Shown piece by piece: positions 43,601 to 52,165 of a stretch of DNA of 64,000 bases. Numbering within the stretch: the stretch's first letter is position 1; each line of letters begins with the position of its first letter. The notes beneath the pieces were generated by a model. The model ran no database searches. It worked only from the letters and a program-made list of their open reading frames with translations, and was not told where the DNA came from. The DNA lies in the NCBI RefSeq assembly GCF_009663685.2, contig NZ_RCOG02000006.1:310001-374000 (forward strand). Direction: 5' to 3'. This DNA is from Cupriavidus sp. U2. GTDB taxonomy: Bacteria > Pseudomonadota > Gammaproteobacteria > Burkholderiales > Burkholderiaceae. A program made the position numbers and the translations under genes.

Positions 43601-44443
43601 TCAGTCCCGGCCCTGCCACTGGCTGGCCAGCAATGCGCGGGCCTGACGCGTGGCGCTGCGGTTTTCGCCGTGAAGGCGGCTGCGCAGGTTGCGCTGCGGA
43701 TCGGCGTCGATGTCGGCCAGTGCCTCGGCAAGCTGGCCCTGCACGGCGGCCAGGTCCTGCGCGGTGGGGGCGGCGGCGTCCTGCACGGCGACGGTGCGCC
43801 ACAGCAGCCCCAGCGTGGCGTAGTTGTCGAGGTCGTAGGCCATCGGCGGCACGGTGGCGGCAAACGCCTCCAGGTCTTCGACACTGCGCAGCGTGATGCG
43901 CGCGGCGGCTTCCTTGCCCATCGCGTGGACCTGTACGCCCGGGTCGCGCAGCGCCAGGATGCGGTTGGCCTGGTAGCCGTGCGCCAGGAACGCCCCCGAC
44001 ATTGCCTTGCCCACCAGCAGCGCAATCACGGGATGCCCTTGCAGCCGCGCCGTGGCATAGGCAGCGGCCGCGCTGGCCAGGGCCTGATGGATGCCGAATG
44101 CTTCCTCGCGGCGGCCATAGGCCTGGCTGGGTGTGTCGACAATGGCGACGATGGCGCGCTTGACCGGGAGATCGCGGTCGGCGACCACGGCGTCATGCAC
44201 GGCGCGCGCCAGCGACCAGCCTTCGAGCAGTCCTACCTCGCCCTGGCGGGCGCGCGGGAACGGGCTGGCGGCATCGGGTACCACGGCGATCAGGCGCGCG
44301 GTGCGGCCGGCGGCCTCCACGTCAGCCACCTGGACTGATGCCGGATAGCCGGGCAGTCGCGCGGCGTTGCCGCTCAGGGCGGCCAGCCAGGTGTCGCCCC
44401 GGCTCGGGGCGTGTGGTGCCGATTGTGTGGGCGTGGCGCTCAT
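43601..44443 (-). CDS. mdcE: Malonate decarboxylase, gamma subunit
   Basis: A 280-residue crotonase-like carboxyltransferase subunit. Motifs are VDTPSQAYGRREEAFGIHQALA and VGKAMSGAFLAHGYQANRI. With MdcD it decarboxylates malonyl-S-ACP to acetyl-S-ACP in the biotin-independent enzyme. The first 20 residues are variable. It overlaps mdcD by 4 bp (ATGA) and lies one base before mdcG, so mdcD-E-G are tightly coupled. Confidence 0.92.
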   Translation of the reverse strand: MSATPTQSAPHAPSRGDTWLAALSGNAARLPGYPASVQVADVEAAGRTARLIAVVPDAASPFPRARQGEVGLLEGWSLARAVHDAVVADRDLPVKRAIVAIVDTPSQAYGRREEAFGIHQALASAAAAYATARLQGHPVIALLVGKAMSGAFLAHGYQANRILALRDPGVQVHAMGKEAAARITLRSVEDLEAFAATVPPMAYDLDNYATLGLLWRTVAVQDAAAPTAQDLAAVQGQLAEALADIDADPQRNLRSRLHGENRSATRQARALLASQWQGRD

Positions 44444-45294
44444 TGACGGTCTCCATAGAGGCGGCGCACGGTGGCCGGGTCCGGTTGATGGACGGCGTCG
44501 CCAGCGATGTAGGCGGCGATGCGTTGCAGATAGTCGGCGTAGCGTTCGCTGCGCGCGGTGTCCTGCACGGGCGCGGATGCCAGTTCGGCCACCACGTCGC
44601 GGATCGCAGCGGCGTCGTCGTCGACATAGCGGTCGGCCAGGCCCGTGGCATGGCGTTGCTCGCCGCCGGTCAGGCCCCAGATGAACGGGCGGTCGCGCGA
44701 ATCGTATTCGCCCACGCCGGCCTCCTGTTCGATCACGGCCGGACCGTTCAGGCCCAGGCGCGCCTCGCGCGTGACCACCAGCGCGCTGCACAGGCCGGCG
44801 GCAATCGACATGCCCCCGAAACAGCCCACCTGGCCGGCGATCACGCCGATCACGGGCTGGTAGCGGCGCAGGTCCACGATGCCGGCATGGATCTCGGCAA
44901 TCGCGGCCAGCCCCAGGTTGGCCTCCTGCAGGCGCACGCCGCCGGTTTCGAACAGGATGACGGCACGCGTGGGCACGCCGTGGCGGTTGTCGTCGGCGGC
45001 CAGTTCCAGCGCGCCGGCAATCTTGGCGCCACCCACTTCGCCCAGGCTGCCGCCCTGGAACGAACCTTCGATGGCCAGCACCACGGCGGGCTGCCCGTCG
45101 ATCCGGCCCTTGGCGACGATCACGCCGTCGTCGCCTTGCGGCACGACGCCCTGGCGTTCCAGCCACGGCGAGGTCAGGCCATCGAACGGCCCGGCCAGTT
45201 CGCGGAAGGTGCCGGGGTCCAGCAGGGCGCGGGCGCGTTCGCGTGCGCCAAGTTCGACAAAGCTTTCGCGGGAGAGCAGGGCGGCGCGGGTCAT
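44440..45294 (-). CDS. mdcD: Malonate decarboxylase, beta subunit
   Basis: A 284-residue subunit with the carboxyltransferase fold. The stretches RGTFRELAGPFDGLTSPWLE-like, FETGGVRLQEANLGLAAIAEIHA and GQVGCFGGMSIAAGL are typical of MdcD. It pairs with MdcE for decarboxylation. It overlaps mdcC and mdcE by 4 bp each. No change in key regions was seen. Confidence 0.92.
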   Translation of the reverse strand: MTRAALLSRESFVELGARERARALLDPGTFRELAGPFDGLTSPWLERQGVVPQGDDGVIVAKGRIDGQPAVVLAIEGSFQGGSLGEVGGAKIAGALELAADDNRHGVPTRAVILFETGGVRLQEANLGLAAIAEIHAGIVDLRRYQPVIGVIAGQVGCFGGMSIAAGLCSALVVTREARLGLNGPAVIEQEAGVGEYDSRDRPFIWGLTGGEQRHATGLADRYVDDDAAAIRDVVAELASAPVQDTARSERYADYLQRIAAYIAGDAVHQPDPATVRRLYGDRQ

Positions 45295-45599
45295 GTCGGC
45301 TCCTTGTCGTCGAGGGCTTCGAACGCCTCGGCCAGGCGCATGCCCACCACGCCGGGCGTGGCGCCGAAGTCGTGGATGCGGATCTTCATCGCGGGGCGCG
45401 GCCCGGCGCCGAACACGCGGTTGAGCTGGGCATCCCAGACGCGGCCGTATCCGTTGATCGACGTGGTCACATCGATCAGCGTCTTGCCGGCCTCACCGGG
45501 CTCGATGATGACTTCCAGGTCGCCAGAGCCGACCACGCCCACCAGTACGCGGTGCGGGGCCGGGGCGCCTGCGGCGTATTCGAAACGGAGCTGTTCCAT
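45291..45599 (-). CDS. mdcC: Malonate decarboxylase acyl carrier protein (delta subunit)
   Basis: A 102-residue carrier protein. S25 in VVGSGDLEVII sits exactly where the prosthetic-group serine of the Klebsiella MdcC is. Acetyl and malonyl groups are carried on triphosphoribosyl-dephospho-CoA at this serine. An upstream in-frame start (nine extra residues) would overlap mdcB, so the ATG at 45597-45599 is preferred. It overlaps mdcB by one base and mdcD by four. Confidence 0.92.
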   Translation of the reverse strand: MEQLRFEYAAGAPAPHRVLVGVVGSGDLEVIIEPGEAGKTLIDVTTSINGYGRVWDAQLNRVFGAGPRPAMKIRIHDFGATPGVVGMRLAEAFEALDDKEPT

Positions 45600-46513
45600 C
45601 AGTGTTCTCCAGATGGCGCGGCCCAAAGCCTGCCAAGCCGATCAAGAAAGAGGGTGGCGGCCAGCAGGTCGGCGCTGCCGCCCGGCGATGCACGGCGCGC
45701 GTGCATCGTGGCTTCGAGGTCGTGCAGGCGCCGGCGTCCGGCCAGCGTGCCGATGCCGCCGGCGTCCAGCACGGCCTCGGCGCCGGCCTGTACGTCGGCC
45801 AGCCCGGCACGGCCGGCACGCGCCAGCACGCAGGTGTCGTCGAGCCGCGCCATGATGGCCAGCAGCGCGTTGACCTGCGCCGTGGGTTCGGCGTCGCCGC
45901 GCGCGCGGGCCTCTCGCAACATTGGCAGGCCGATGCCCATCACGTGCGGAAAGCCGGCCTCGGCCTGTTCGCGCGCGCCGCCCACACCGTAGGCCGCACG
46001 GGCCAGCTCGCCCTTGTTGCCGGTGTGGGCCGGACGATGGCGATCGGGCATGCGGGCGATGACCGCCGCCATCTGGGCGATGGCCTTCGCGTGGGGCACG
46101 GCGCCGCGCGTCTTGCCAAGCCAGCCCGCCGCACCGGCCAGCAGGCCCAGTGCCCAGATGGCGCCGCGATGCGTGTTCACGCCGCCTGTGGCGCGCAGCA
46201 TGGCCGTTTCGGCCTCACGACCCAGTGCGCCCAGCCGCTCGCGCAGCGCCACGTCGATGCGGCGCGCGTGCTGCCCGGCCAGGGCCATGGCCGCGAAGCT
46301 GTCGCCCAGACTGTGCGCCGAAGCAATCATCAGCGTCAGCGACATGTCCGCATGGGTGCCGTTGCCGCGGGCGTCCACCAGGCCGGGCTTGGGCGCCAGC
46401 CGGGCTTCGTCGACCAGCACGGCGACGGCCAGGCCGCCAATGGCGCCGGCCAGGCCGGACGGCGCGACATCGCCATGGGCGGCCAGTGGGAGAGGGGCAA
46501 GCGCAGCAGTCAT
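45599..46513 (-). CDS. mdcB: Triphosphoribosyl-dephospho-CoA synthase
   Basis: A 304-residue CitG/MdcB enzyme that makes the prosthetic-group precursor from ATP and dephospho-CoA. LAPKPGLVDARGNGTHADM near residue 40 and GVNTHRGAIWALGLL later are the family motifs. One-base overlaps with mdcA before it and mdcC after it show tight coupling. The N-terminus is Ala-rich but not a convincing signal. MdcB acts in the cytoplasm. Confidence 0.92.
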   Translation of the reverse strand: MTAALAPLPLAAHGDVAPSGLAGAIGGLAVAVLVDEARLAPKPGLVDARGNGTHADMSLTLMIASAHSLGDSFAAMALAGQHARRIDVALRERLGALGREAETAMLRATGGVNTHRGAIWALGLLAGAAGWLGKTRGAVPHAKAIAQMAAVIARMPDRHRPAHTGNKGELARAAYGVGGAREQAEAGFPHVMGIGLPMLREARARGDAEPTAQVNALLAIMARLDDTCVLARAGRAGLADVQAGAEAVLDAGGIGTLAGRRRLHDLEATMHARRASPGGSADLLAATLFLDRLGRLWAAPSGEH

Positions 46514-48171
46514 CACCAGCTCCTGAAGCGGGCCGGCGGGTTGTAGAGGCCGCCCGACCATTCCACCAGGTCGGCCATGCTGCGCGCGGCCAGCAGCGAT
46601 CGCGTGGCCTGCGCGCGATGCACGCCCAGGTCTTCGGGCAGCGCGATCAGGCCGTCGCTGCGCATCTGGCGCGTGGTGGCCGGATCGTGCCGCATGCCGA
46701 TCGGCGTGACGCCGGCCACGGCGGCGATCATGCGGCGCCGCTCTTCCAGCGAACGCGCCTTGTACAGGTAGGCGATGCCCTCCTCGGTCAGCACGTGCGT
46801 GACGTCGTCGCCGTAGATCATGACCGGCGCCAGCGGCATGCCGCTGTCCCTGGCCACCTGCACGGCATCCATCGATTCCACGAAGGTCGGCTTGCCGCCG
46901 GCCTGGAACGTCTCCACCATCTGCACCACGAGCTTGCGGCCCCGGGCCAGCGGGTCGTCGGTTTCGATCAGGTCCAGCCAGGCGGGCGTGGCGTGGCGGC
47001 GGCCGCCCGGGTTGTGGCCCATGTTCGGCGCGCCGCCGAAGCCGGACAGCCGGCCGCGCGTGACCGTGGACGAATGGCCGTCGCCGTCGATCTGCAGCGT
47101 GGAGCCGATGAACAGGTCCACGGCGTACTGGCCCGCCAGCTGGCACAGCGCGCGGTTCGAGCGCATGCTGCCGTCGCGGCCGGTGAAGAACACGTCGGGG
47201 CGCGCGGCCACGTAGTCTTCCATGCCCAGTTCGCTGCCGAAGCTGTGCACGCTTTCCACCCAGCCCGATTCGATGGCCGGGATCAGTGTCGGATGCGGGT
47301 TCAGCGTCCAGTACTTGCAGATCTTGCCCTTCAGGCCCAGCTGCTCGCCGTAGGTGGGCAGGATCAGTTCGATGGCGGCGGTGTTGAAACCGATGCCGTG
47401 GTTCAGCGACTGGACGTTGTGGCGCTCGTAGATGCCGCGAATCGCCATCATCGCCATCAGGATGTGCACCGGCTTGATCAGCCGCGGATCGCGCGTGAAC
47501 AGCGGCTCGCAGAAGAACGGCTTGTCGGACTGCACCACGTAGTCGATCCAGGAGCCCGGGATGTCCACGCGCGGCAGGTCGGCCGGGTCATCGACGATCT
47601 CGTTGACCTGGGCGATCACGATGCCGTCGCGGAACGCCGCGGCTTCCACCAGGGCCGGCGAATCCTCGGTGCTGGGGCCGGTGTACAGGTTGCCCTCGCG
47701 GTCGGCCTTGTAGCCGGCCGTGAGCACGATCTGCGGCGTCAGGTCGACATAGAGCCGCGAATACAACTCGATATAGGTGTGGATGGCACCCACTTCGAGC
47801 AGGCCGTCTTCCAGGAACTGCGAGATTCGCACGCTCTGTGCGCCCGCGTAGGCGAAGTCGAGCTTGCGGGCGATGCCGCGCTCGAACAGGTCCAGGTGTT
47901 CCACCCGGCTCACGCTCGGGATGATCATGTGCAGGTCATGCACGCGCGACGGATCGGCCTCGGCCAGCGAACGCGACAGGAAATCGGCCTGCTTCTGGTT
48001 GTTGCCCTCCAGCACCACGCGGTCGCCGGGGGCCGTGATGGTTTCGAGAAAGCGCACGATGTCGCCGGTGGGCACCACCTTGCCCGTGGCGATCTTCGCG
48101 CCCAGGTCCTGGCGGCGCCGCTTTTCGGTGCGGCGCGTGTCCCATTGTCGTTCCGGTATCGGATTCAGCAT
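46513..48171 (-). CDS. mdcA: Malonate decarboxylase, alpha subunit
   Basis: A 552-residue acetyl-S-ACP:malonate ACP transferase, the first gene of the operon. It has MdcA features: TGDIVRFLETITAPGDRVVLEGNNQKQADFLSRSL near the N-terminus and NPGGRRHATPAWLDL later. It swaps acetate for malonate on the MdcC thioester. The 249 bp upstream, shared with divergent madL, hold repeated TTACG/CGTAA half-sites. It ends with a one-base overlap with mdcB. Confidence 0.93.
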   Translation of the reverse strand: MLNPIPERQWDTRRTEKRRRQDLGAKIATGKVVPTGDIVRFLETITAPGDRVVLEGNNQKQADFLSRSLAEADPSRVHDLHMIIPSVSRVEHLDLFERGIARKLDFAYAGAQSVRISQFLEDGLLEVGAIHTYIELYSRLYVDLTPQIVLTAGYKADREGNLYTGPSTEDSPALVEAAAFRDGIVIAQVNEIVDDPADLPRVDIPGSWIDYVVQSDKPFFCEPLFTRDPRLIKPVHILMAMMAIRGIYERHNVQSLNHGIGFNTAAIELILPTYGEQLGLKGKICKYWTLNPHPTLIPAIESGWVESVHSFGSELGMEDYVAARPDVFFTGRDGSMRSNRALCQLAGQYAVDLFIGSTLQIDGDGHSSTVTRGRLSGFGGAPNMGHNPGGRRHATPAWLDLIETDDPLARGRKLVVQMVETFQAGGKPTFVESMDAVQVARDSGMPLAPVMIYGDDVTHVLTEEGIAYLYKARSLEERRRMIAAVAGVTPIGMRHDPATTRQMRSDGLIALPEDLGVHRAQATRSLLAARSMADLVEWSGGLYNPPARFRSW

Positions 48172-48252
48172 GACGTCTCCGGTGTGCTGCGGTCGTTACG
48201 GCAAAGATAGGCCACGCGGCGGCGGGCGAACAATCAACGTCGGCGACGGACC

Positions 48253-48311
48253 GTTACGGCGGGCGTAACTAAACCCCCCCACGGTAACGGGACGATTAAC
48301 CGGACCGTAAC
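48253..48311. promoter_or_regulatory. Repeated TTACG half-sites in the mdc-mad control region
   Basis: GTTACG-GCGGG-CGTAAC (48253-48269) is a perfect 6-bp inverted repeat with a T-N11-A LysR core. GTAACGG (48284-48290) and CCGTAAC (48305-48311) lie after it, and another GTTACGG is at 48195-48201, just upstream of mdcA. The spacing of about 20 bp between half-sites suggests several bound dimers. The nearby mdcR-like protein is the likely binder. Confidence 0.55.
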
Positions 48312-48331
48312 GATCGTGCGCCGCTGGTTGA

Positions 48332-48360
48332 TTGATGCGGCGCGCCGCCGTTCCTAGAGT
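48332..48360 (+). promoter_or_regulatory. Candidate promoter of madLM
   Basis: TTGATG (48332-48337) and TAGAGT (48355-48360) are separated by 17 bp and lie about 60 bp before madL. The last TTACG-type half-site ends about 20 bp upstream of the -35, a usual position for a LysR activator. Confidence 0.45.
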
Positions 48361-48420
48361 TGTCTGCAAATGTCCGCCCCACCGAGGATGCGGCGCCCGC
48401 CCTACCAACTGGAGACAACC

Positions 48421-48816
48421 ATGATCATCTACGGAACCGCTTTACTGGCCATCTGCCACCTGGTGGGCCTGTACCTGGGCGACCTGCTCGGCGCCGCCAT
48501 CGGCGTCAAGTCGAATGTGGGCGGGGTGGGCATTGCCATGCTGCTGCTGATCTTCATCCGGCTCTACCTGCATGACCGGGGTCTGATGCCCAGGGAGACC
48601 GAGGCCGGCGTGGGCTTCTGGGGGGCGATGTACATCCCCGTGGTGGTGGCCATGGCGGCCCAGCAGAATGTGGTGGCCGCGCTGCGCGGCGGACCGGTGG
48701 CCGTGCTGGCGGCCATCCTGGCCGTGGCGGCCTGCGCGTGCCTGATCGCGCTGCTCAGCCGCACCGGCGATCACGAGCCGCTGCCGCCGCTGCCGGCCGA
48801 AGCCGTTTCGCAATAA
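48421..48816 (+). CDS. madL: Malonate transporter subunit MadL
   Basis: A 131-residue membrane protein with about four helices, starting MIIYGTALLAICHLVGLYLGDLLG. It matches MadL, the small subunit of the MadLM sodium- or proton-coupled malonate importer. It lies 14 bp upstream of madM on the same strand and is divergent from mdcA. GGAGA lies upstream of the start at the usual distance. Confidence 0.9.
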   Translation: MIIYGTALLAICHLVGLYLGDLLGAAIGVKSNVGGVGIAMLLLIFIRLYLHDRGLMPRETEAGVGFWGAMYIPVVVAMAAQQNVVAALRGGPVAVLAAILAVAACACLIALLSRTGDHEPLPPLPAEAVSQ

Positions 48817-48830
48817 GCCGGGAGATCGCC

Positions 48831-49613
48831 ATGACTATCGCTGCTCCGGCCATGATGTTCGACAACGTCCTGCTCCACAACGGCCTGGTGACCGCCTTTG
48901 CCACGGTTGGCATCGTGATGTGGGTGTCTTCGCAGATTTCAAGGCGGCTGACGAAAGGGCGCCTGCATGCGTCGGCCATCGCCATCATGATTGGCCTGGG
49001 GGTGGCCTATTACGGTGGCGTGGTCACCGGCAAGGAAAAAGGCCTAGCCGATTTTGCGCTGTTCTCAGGCATCGGCCTGATGGGCGGCGCCATGCTGCGC
49101 GACTTCGCCATCGTTGCCACGGCCTTCGAGGTGCAGGTGCGCGAGGCGCGCAAGGCGGGGATGGTGGGCGCCGTGTCGCTGCTGCTGGGCACCGTGGTGC
49201 CGTTCATCGTCGGCGCGCTGGTGGCGCGGGCGTTCGGCTACAGCGACGCCGTCAGCATGACGACCATCGGCGCGGGTGCGGTGACCTATATCGTGGGCCC
49301 TGTCACCGGCGCGGCGCTTGGCGCCAGTTCGGACGTGATTGCGCTGTCGATCGCCACCGGACTGATCAAGGCCATCATCGTGATGGTCGGCACGCCATTC
49401 GCCGCGGGCTTCCTGGGCCTGAACAACCCGCGCGCCGCCATGGTGTTCGGCGGGCTGGCCGGCACGGTCAGCGGGGTCTCGGCCGGACTGGCCGCCACGG
49501 ACCGCCGGCTGGTGCCCTATGGCGCGCTGGTGGCCACGTTCCACACCGGGCTGGGCTGCCTGCTCGGGCCGTCGGTGCTGTACCTGGCCACCAAGGCGAT
49601 CGTGGGCGGCTGA
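48831..49613 (+). CDS. madM: Malonate transporter subunit MadM
   Basis: A 260-residue integral membrane protein with about seven helices. Features are GLMGGAMLRDFAIVATAFEVQVREARKAGMVG and TTIGAGAVTYIVGPVTGAALGASSDVIALSI. With MadL it imports malonate for the decarboxylase encoded divergently. Its start at 48831 has GGGAGA upstream. It ends 11 bp from the stop of the convergent regulator gene. Confidence 0.92.
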   Translation: MTIAAPAMMFDNVLLHNGLVTAFATVGIVMWVSSQISRRLTKGRLHASAIAIMIGLGVAYYGGVVTGKEKGLADFALFSGIGLMGGAMLRDFAIVATAFEVQVREARKAGMVGAVSLLLGTVVPFIVGALVARAFGYSDAVSMTTIGAGAVTYIVGPVTGAALGASSDVIALSIATGLIKAIIVMVGTPFAAGFLGLNNPRAAMVFGGLAGTVSGVSAGLAATDRRLVPYGALVATFHTGLGCLLGPSVLYLATKAIVGG

Positions 49614-49624
49614 TTCCGGGGGGA

Positions 49625-50551
49625 TCAGCAGGGCGGGCGGCCGCCGGACTGCGTCAGCATGCGACAGACGGCGGCCAGCGCCAGCAGGTTCGGGTCGCGC
49701 TCGCGGCGGCGCAGGAAGCTGAGCCCGATGGTCTGCTTCATGCCGTAGTCGGCCGTCAGCGGCACGAAGGCCACGTTGCGCGCGAACACGTCGCGCACGC
49801 GGCCCGGCAGCAGCGAGTAGCCGATGCCGCCGCCCACGAGGTTCATCAGCGAGAAAATGTCGCCCACCTTCATCACCACGTTGGGCGTGAAGTCGGCAAT
49901 GCGGAAGGCCTCGGCAAACCCACTCGAAGTCACGAACCCGTCACCGAGCGACACGAATGGCTCGTCGCGGCACAGGCGCAAGTCCACGGCGGGCAGCTTC
50001 GCGTAGTGCGAGTCGGCCGGCGTGGCAAAGAAGATGTCGTCCTCGAACATCGGGATCGACTCGATCTCGGCACTCGGCTCGGGCAGCCCCATCAAGGTGG
50101 CATCGATGGTGCCCTGGCGCAGCTTGTCGAGCAGGTCGGCGTTGGAACCGAGCACCAGCTCGGTCTGCAGTTCGGGGCGGCGCATCTTGATGCCGATCAC
50201 CACCTGCGGCACCGTCCGGATCGTCAGCGAATAGAGCGAGCCGATCTTGAGCTGGTCGGCCGAATAGCCGGCGGCCTCGCGCGTCACGCGTACGCCATCG
50301 GCCATGGTCTTAAGCACGTCGCGCGCCACATCGGCAAGCACGTGGGCCGCTTCGGTGGGCAGCAGGTTGCGGCCCTCGTGGCGGAACAGTGCACAGCGCA
50401 ACCCTTCCTCCAGCGAATGCAGGGCCCGGTGCACGCTGACGGTGCTGACCTCCAGCACCTCGGCGGCCTTGGCCAGGTTGCCCGTGTCCATGAACGCGAG
50501 CAACGCTTCGAGCTTGCGGAACGTGATGTCTTCGCTGATGCGTTCGGGCAT
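49625..50551 (-). CDS. mdcR: LysR-family regulator of malonate utilisation (MdcR-like)
   Basis: A 308-residue LysR-type protein: ITFRKLEALLAFMDTGNLAKAAEVLEVSTVSVHRALHSLEEGLRCALF is the winged helix. The effector domain starts about residue 90 (IGSLYSLTIRTVPQVVIGIKMRRP). It lies tail to tail with madM, as the last gene of the malonate cluster. MdcR proteins activate mdc genes in response to malonate and repress their own gene in Klebsiella. Target sites are expected among the TTACG repeats about 1.2-2.4 kb away, since nothing similar lies at its own promoter. Confidence 0.8.
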   Translation of the reverse strand: MPERISEDITFRKLEALLAFMDTGNLAKAAEVLEVSTVSVHRALHSLEEGLRCALFRHEGRNLLPTEAAHVLADVARDVLKTMADGVRVTREAAGYSADQLKIGSLYSLTIRTVPQVVIGIKMRRPELQTELVLGSNADLLDKLRQGTIDATLMGLPEPSAEIESIPMFEDDIFFATPADSHYAKLPAVDLRLCRDEPFVSLGDGFVTSSGFAEAFRIADFTPNVVMKVGDIFSLMNLVGGGIGYSLLPGRVRDVFARNVAFVPLTADYGMKQTIGLSFLRRRERDPNLLALAAVCRMLTQSGGRPPC

Positions 50552-50708
50552 GGTCTGGGGGCGGCGGGACGGAAGTCGGGACAGGCCCCGATGATCGCAC
50601 ACCGGGCCGGCGATGTGCATGGCGCACGCGGCGGGACAGCGTCCGCCGGCCAATCATGTCGCCCGGTTACACCAGGCCGGCGTGACATATCCCGACATGA
50701 ATGCCAGG

Positions 50709-50737
50709 GCGACAGCCAGCGCTCCGCCTCCTAGAGT
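50709..50737 (+). promoter_or_regulatory. Candidate promoter of the repeat-protein gene
   Basis: GCGACA (50709-50714) and TAGAGT (50732-50737) are 17 bp apart, about 50 bp before the ATG. The -10 lies in CCTAGAGTT, which also occurs at the madLM promoter. The -35 is a weak match. Confidence 0.35.
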
Positions 50738-50787
50738 TCAGCCCGTCGACGCAACACCACGCGTCAATCGAACCGAGAGGACACACC

Positions 50788-51720
50788 ATGGCCAACCGCC
50801 TCCTGATTGCCGCAGCCGGATCGCTGATGCTGCTTGCCAATGCTTCGGCCTTCGCCTGGAGCGGCGGTCACTTCAATGCCTATACGCCGCGCGGCGAGTT
50901 CAGCGGCGGCCATGCGATGTCCTGCGGCGGTGGCAGTTGCTCGCATGCCGGCGGTGCTGTGGGCCCCTGGGGGCGGACGGCCACCAACACCGGCACGGTG
51001 ACGCGCAACGCACCGGGCCAGTTCTCGAATGCCGGTACGGCGGTCGGGCCGAACGGTCGTTCGGTGCAGCACGACGGCAGCACCAGCTGCGCGGGCGGCA
51101 CCTGTGACCATACGGGCGACATGACCGGTTCGAACGGCCGCACAGCCAGGACCAGCGGCAGCGTCACGCGCGACGGCCCCGGGCAGTACAGCTCGTCGGG
51201 CACCGTGACCGGCGGCAATGGCAACAGCTGGAACCATTCGGCCGGGACGAATTGCGCCGGCAACACCTGCGATCGGTCCGGCACCGTCAGCAACAGCGAT
51301 GGCGGTAGCGTCACCCATTCCGGCAGCGCCACCCGCGTGGCGCCTGGCGTGGTGACGACCGGCGGCGGCAGCACCGTCTACCACGGGGCGACGGTCAGCA
51401 CCGGCGGCACGGTGGTAGTGGGTGCGGCGCCGATCTATGTGCCGCCCCCTGCGCCGGTGGTCGTGGCGCCGGTGCCGGTGCCGGTGATAGTGCCGCCGCC
51501 CGCACCCATGGCAGTCGTGGCTCCGGCCGCTCCCGTCCTGCCGCCGCCTCCGCCGCCCGTGGTGGTGCCTGCGCCGGTGGTCGTCACACCGCCCCCGCCG
51601 GTGCGCGTGGCGCCCGTCGTGGTGGCCCCGCCGCCGGTCTATGTGGCGCCGGCCCGGGTGGCCGTGCTGGTGCCGGGCCACTGGGTGGGCCGCGTCTGGG
51701 TGCCGGCGCATTACGCCTGA
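50788..51720 (+). CDS. Secreted protein with 55-residue cysteine repeats and Pro/Val-rich tail
   Basis: A 310-residue protein of unknown function. A signal peptide ends near residue 23 (ANASAFA). Cysteine pairs C-x4-C lie at 46/51, 101/106 and 156/161, an exact 55-residue period. Each unit carries a C-x(4)-C head, then G-R-T, TGTVTR or SGSVTR, and PGQF/PGQY; the third is cut short. Residues from about 210 are a Pro/Val-rich stretch (VPPPAPVVVAPVPVP and similar). The C-terminus VPGHWVGRVWVPAHYA has a paired VPxHx ending. It is likely surface or periplasmic, and may span or bind the cell wall. It probably starts the unit that includes the EF-hand gene. Confidence 0.75.
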   Translation: MANRLLIAAAGSLMLLANASAFAWSGGHFNAYTPRGEFSGGHAMSCGGGSCSHAGGAVGPWGRTATNTGTVTRNAPGQFSNAGTAVGPNGRSVQHDGSTSCAGGTCDHTGDMTGSNGRTARTSGSVTRDGPGQYSSSGTVTGGNGNSWNHSAGTNCAGNTCDRSGTVSNSDGGSVTHSGSATRVAPGVVTTGGGSTVYHGATVSTGGTVVVGAAPIYVPPPAPVVVAPVPVPVIVPPPAPMAVVAPAAPVLPPPPPPVVVPAPVVVTPPPPVRVAPVVVAPPPVYVAPARVAVLVPGHWVGRVWVPAHYA

Positions 51721-51802
51721 GCGGCGGCGTTCGCCGCAACGATTTCAACCTCGCCGGCCAGGGCAAGCACGCCAGATGCCGGCAAACCAGCGGAGTTGCA
51801 TC

Positions 51803-52102
51803 ATGAAGAAGATGATCACGGTAATGATCTTGTGTATTGTTTCTGCAGGAGCCGGTGCGCAAGGCCTGGCGGGCAGCGGCGGTGAAAACCGCATGGCACG
51901 AACCGAGCAGGTGCTGTCCGAACTGCAGACCCGCTTTGCCAACGCCAACACCACGCGGGACGGCAAGCTGACGCGCGCACAGGCGCAGGCGGGGATGCCG
52001 ATGGTGGCGCGGCACTTCGACGAGATGGACACGCACCATGCGGGTTATCTGACGCTGCCGCAGATCGAGGCGTTCATGGCCCAGCGCATGCGGTCGCGTT
52101 GA
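51803..52102 (+). CDS. Small secreted EF-hand domain protein
   Basis: A 99-residue protein with a signal peptide (MKKMITVMILCIVSAGAGA). Its EF-hand-like region is ANTTRDGKLTRAQAQAG, where D and G sit at calcium-loop positions. A second, weaker hand, DTHHAGYLTLPQIEAFM, follows. Such small EF-hand proteins are common next to two-component genes in Cupriavidus and Ralstonia. A calcium-sensing or periplasmic role is possible but untested. The response regulator gene follows by 63 bp on the same strand. Confidence 0.75.
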   Translation: MKKMITVMILCIVSAGAGAQGLAGSGGENRMARTEQVLSELQTRFANANTTRDGKLTRAQAQAGMPMVARHFDEMDTHHAGYLTLPQIEAFMAQRMRSR

Positions 52103-52165
52103 GGGGGCATTGCCGGGGTCGGCAGGTCAGTCCAGGATCAGAAGCACAAGAACCGGAGGGACGGC

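Noticed and set aside
48274-48280. Run of seven C in the mdc-mad control region as a phase-variable tract.
   Set aside because: It is short and not in a coding frame or between -35 and -10. It was kept only as a side note in the array finding.
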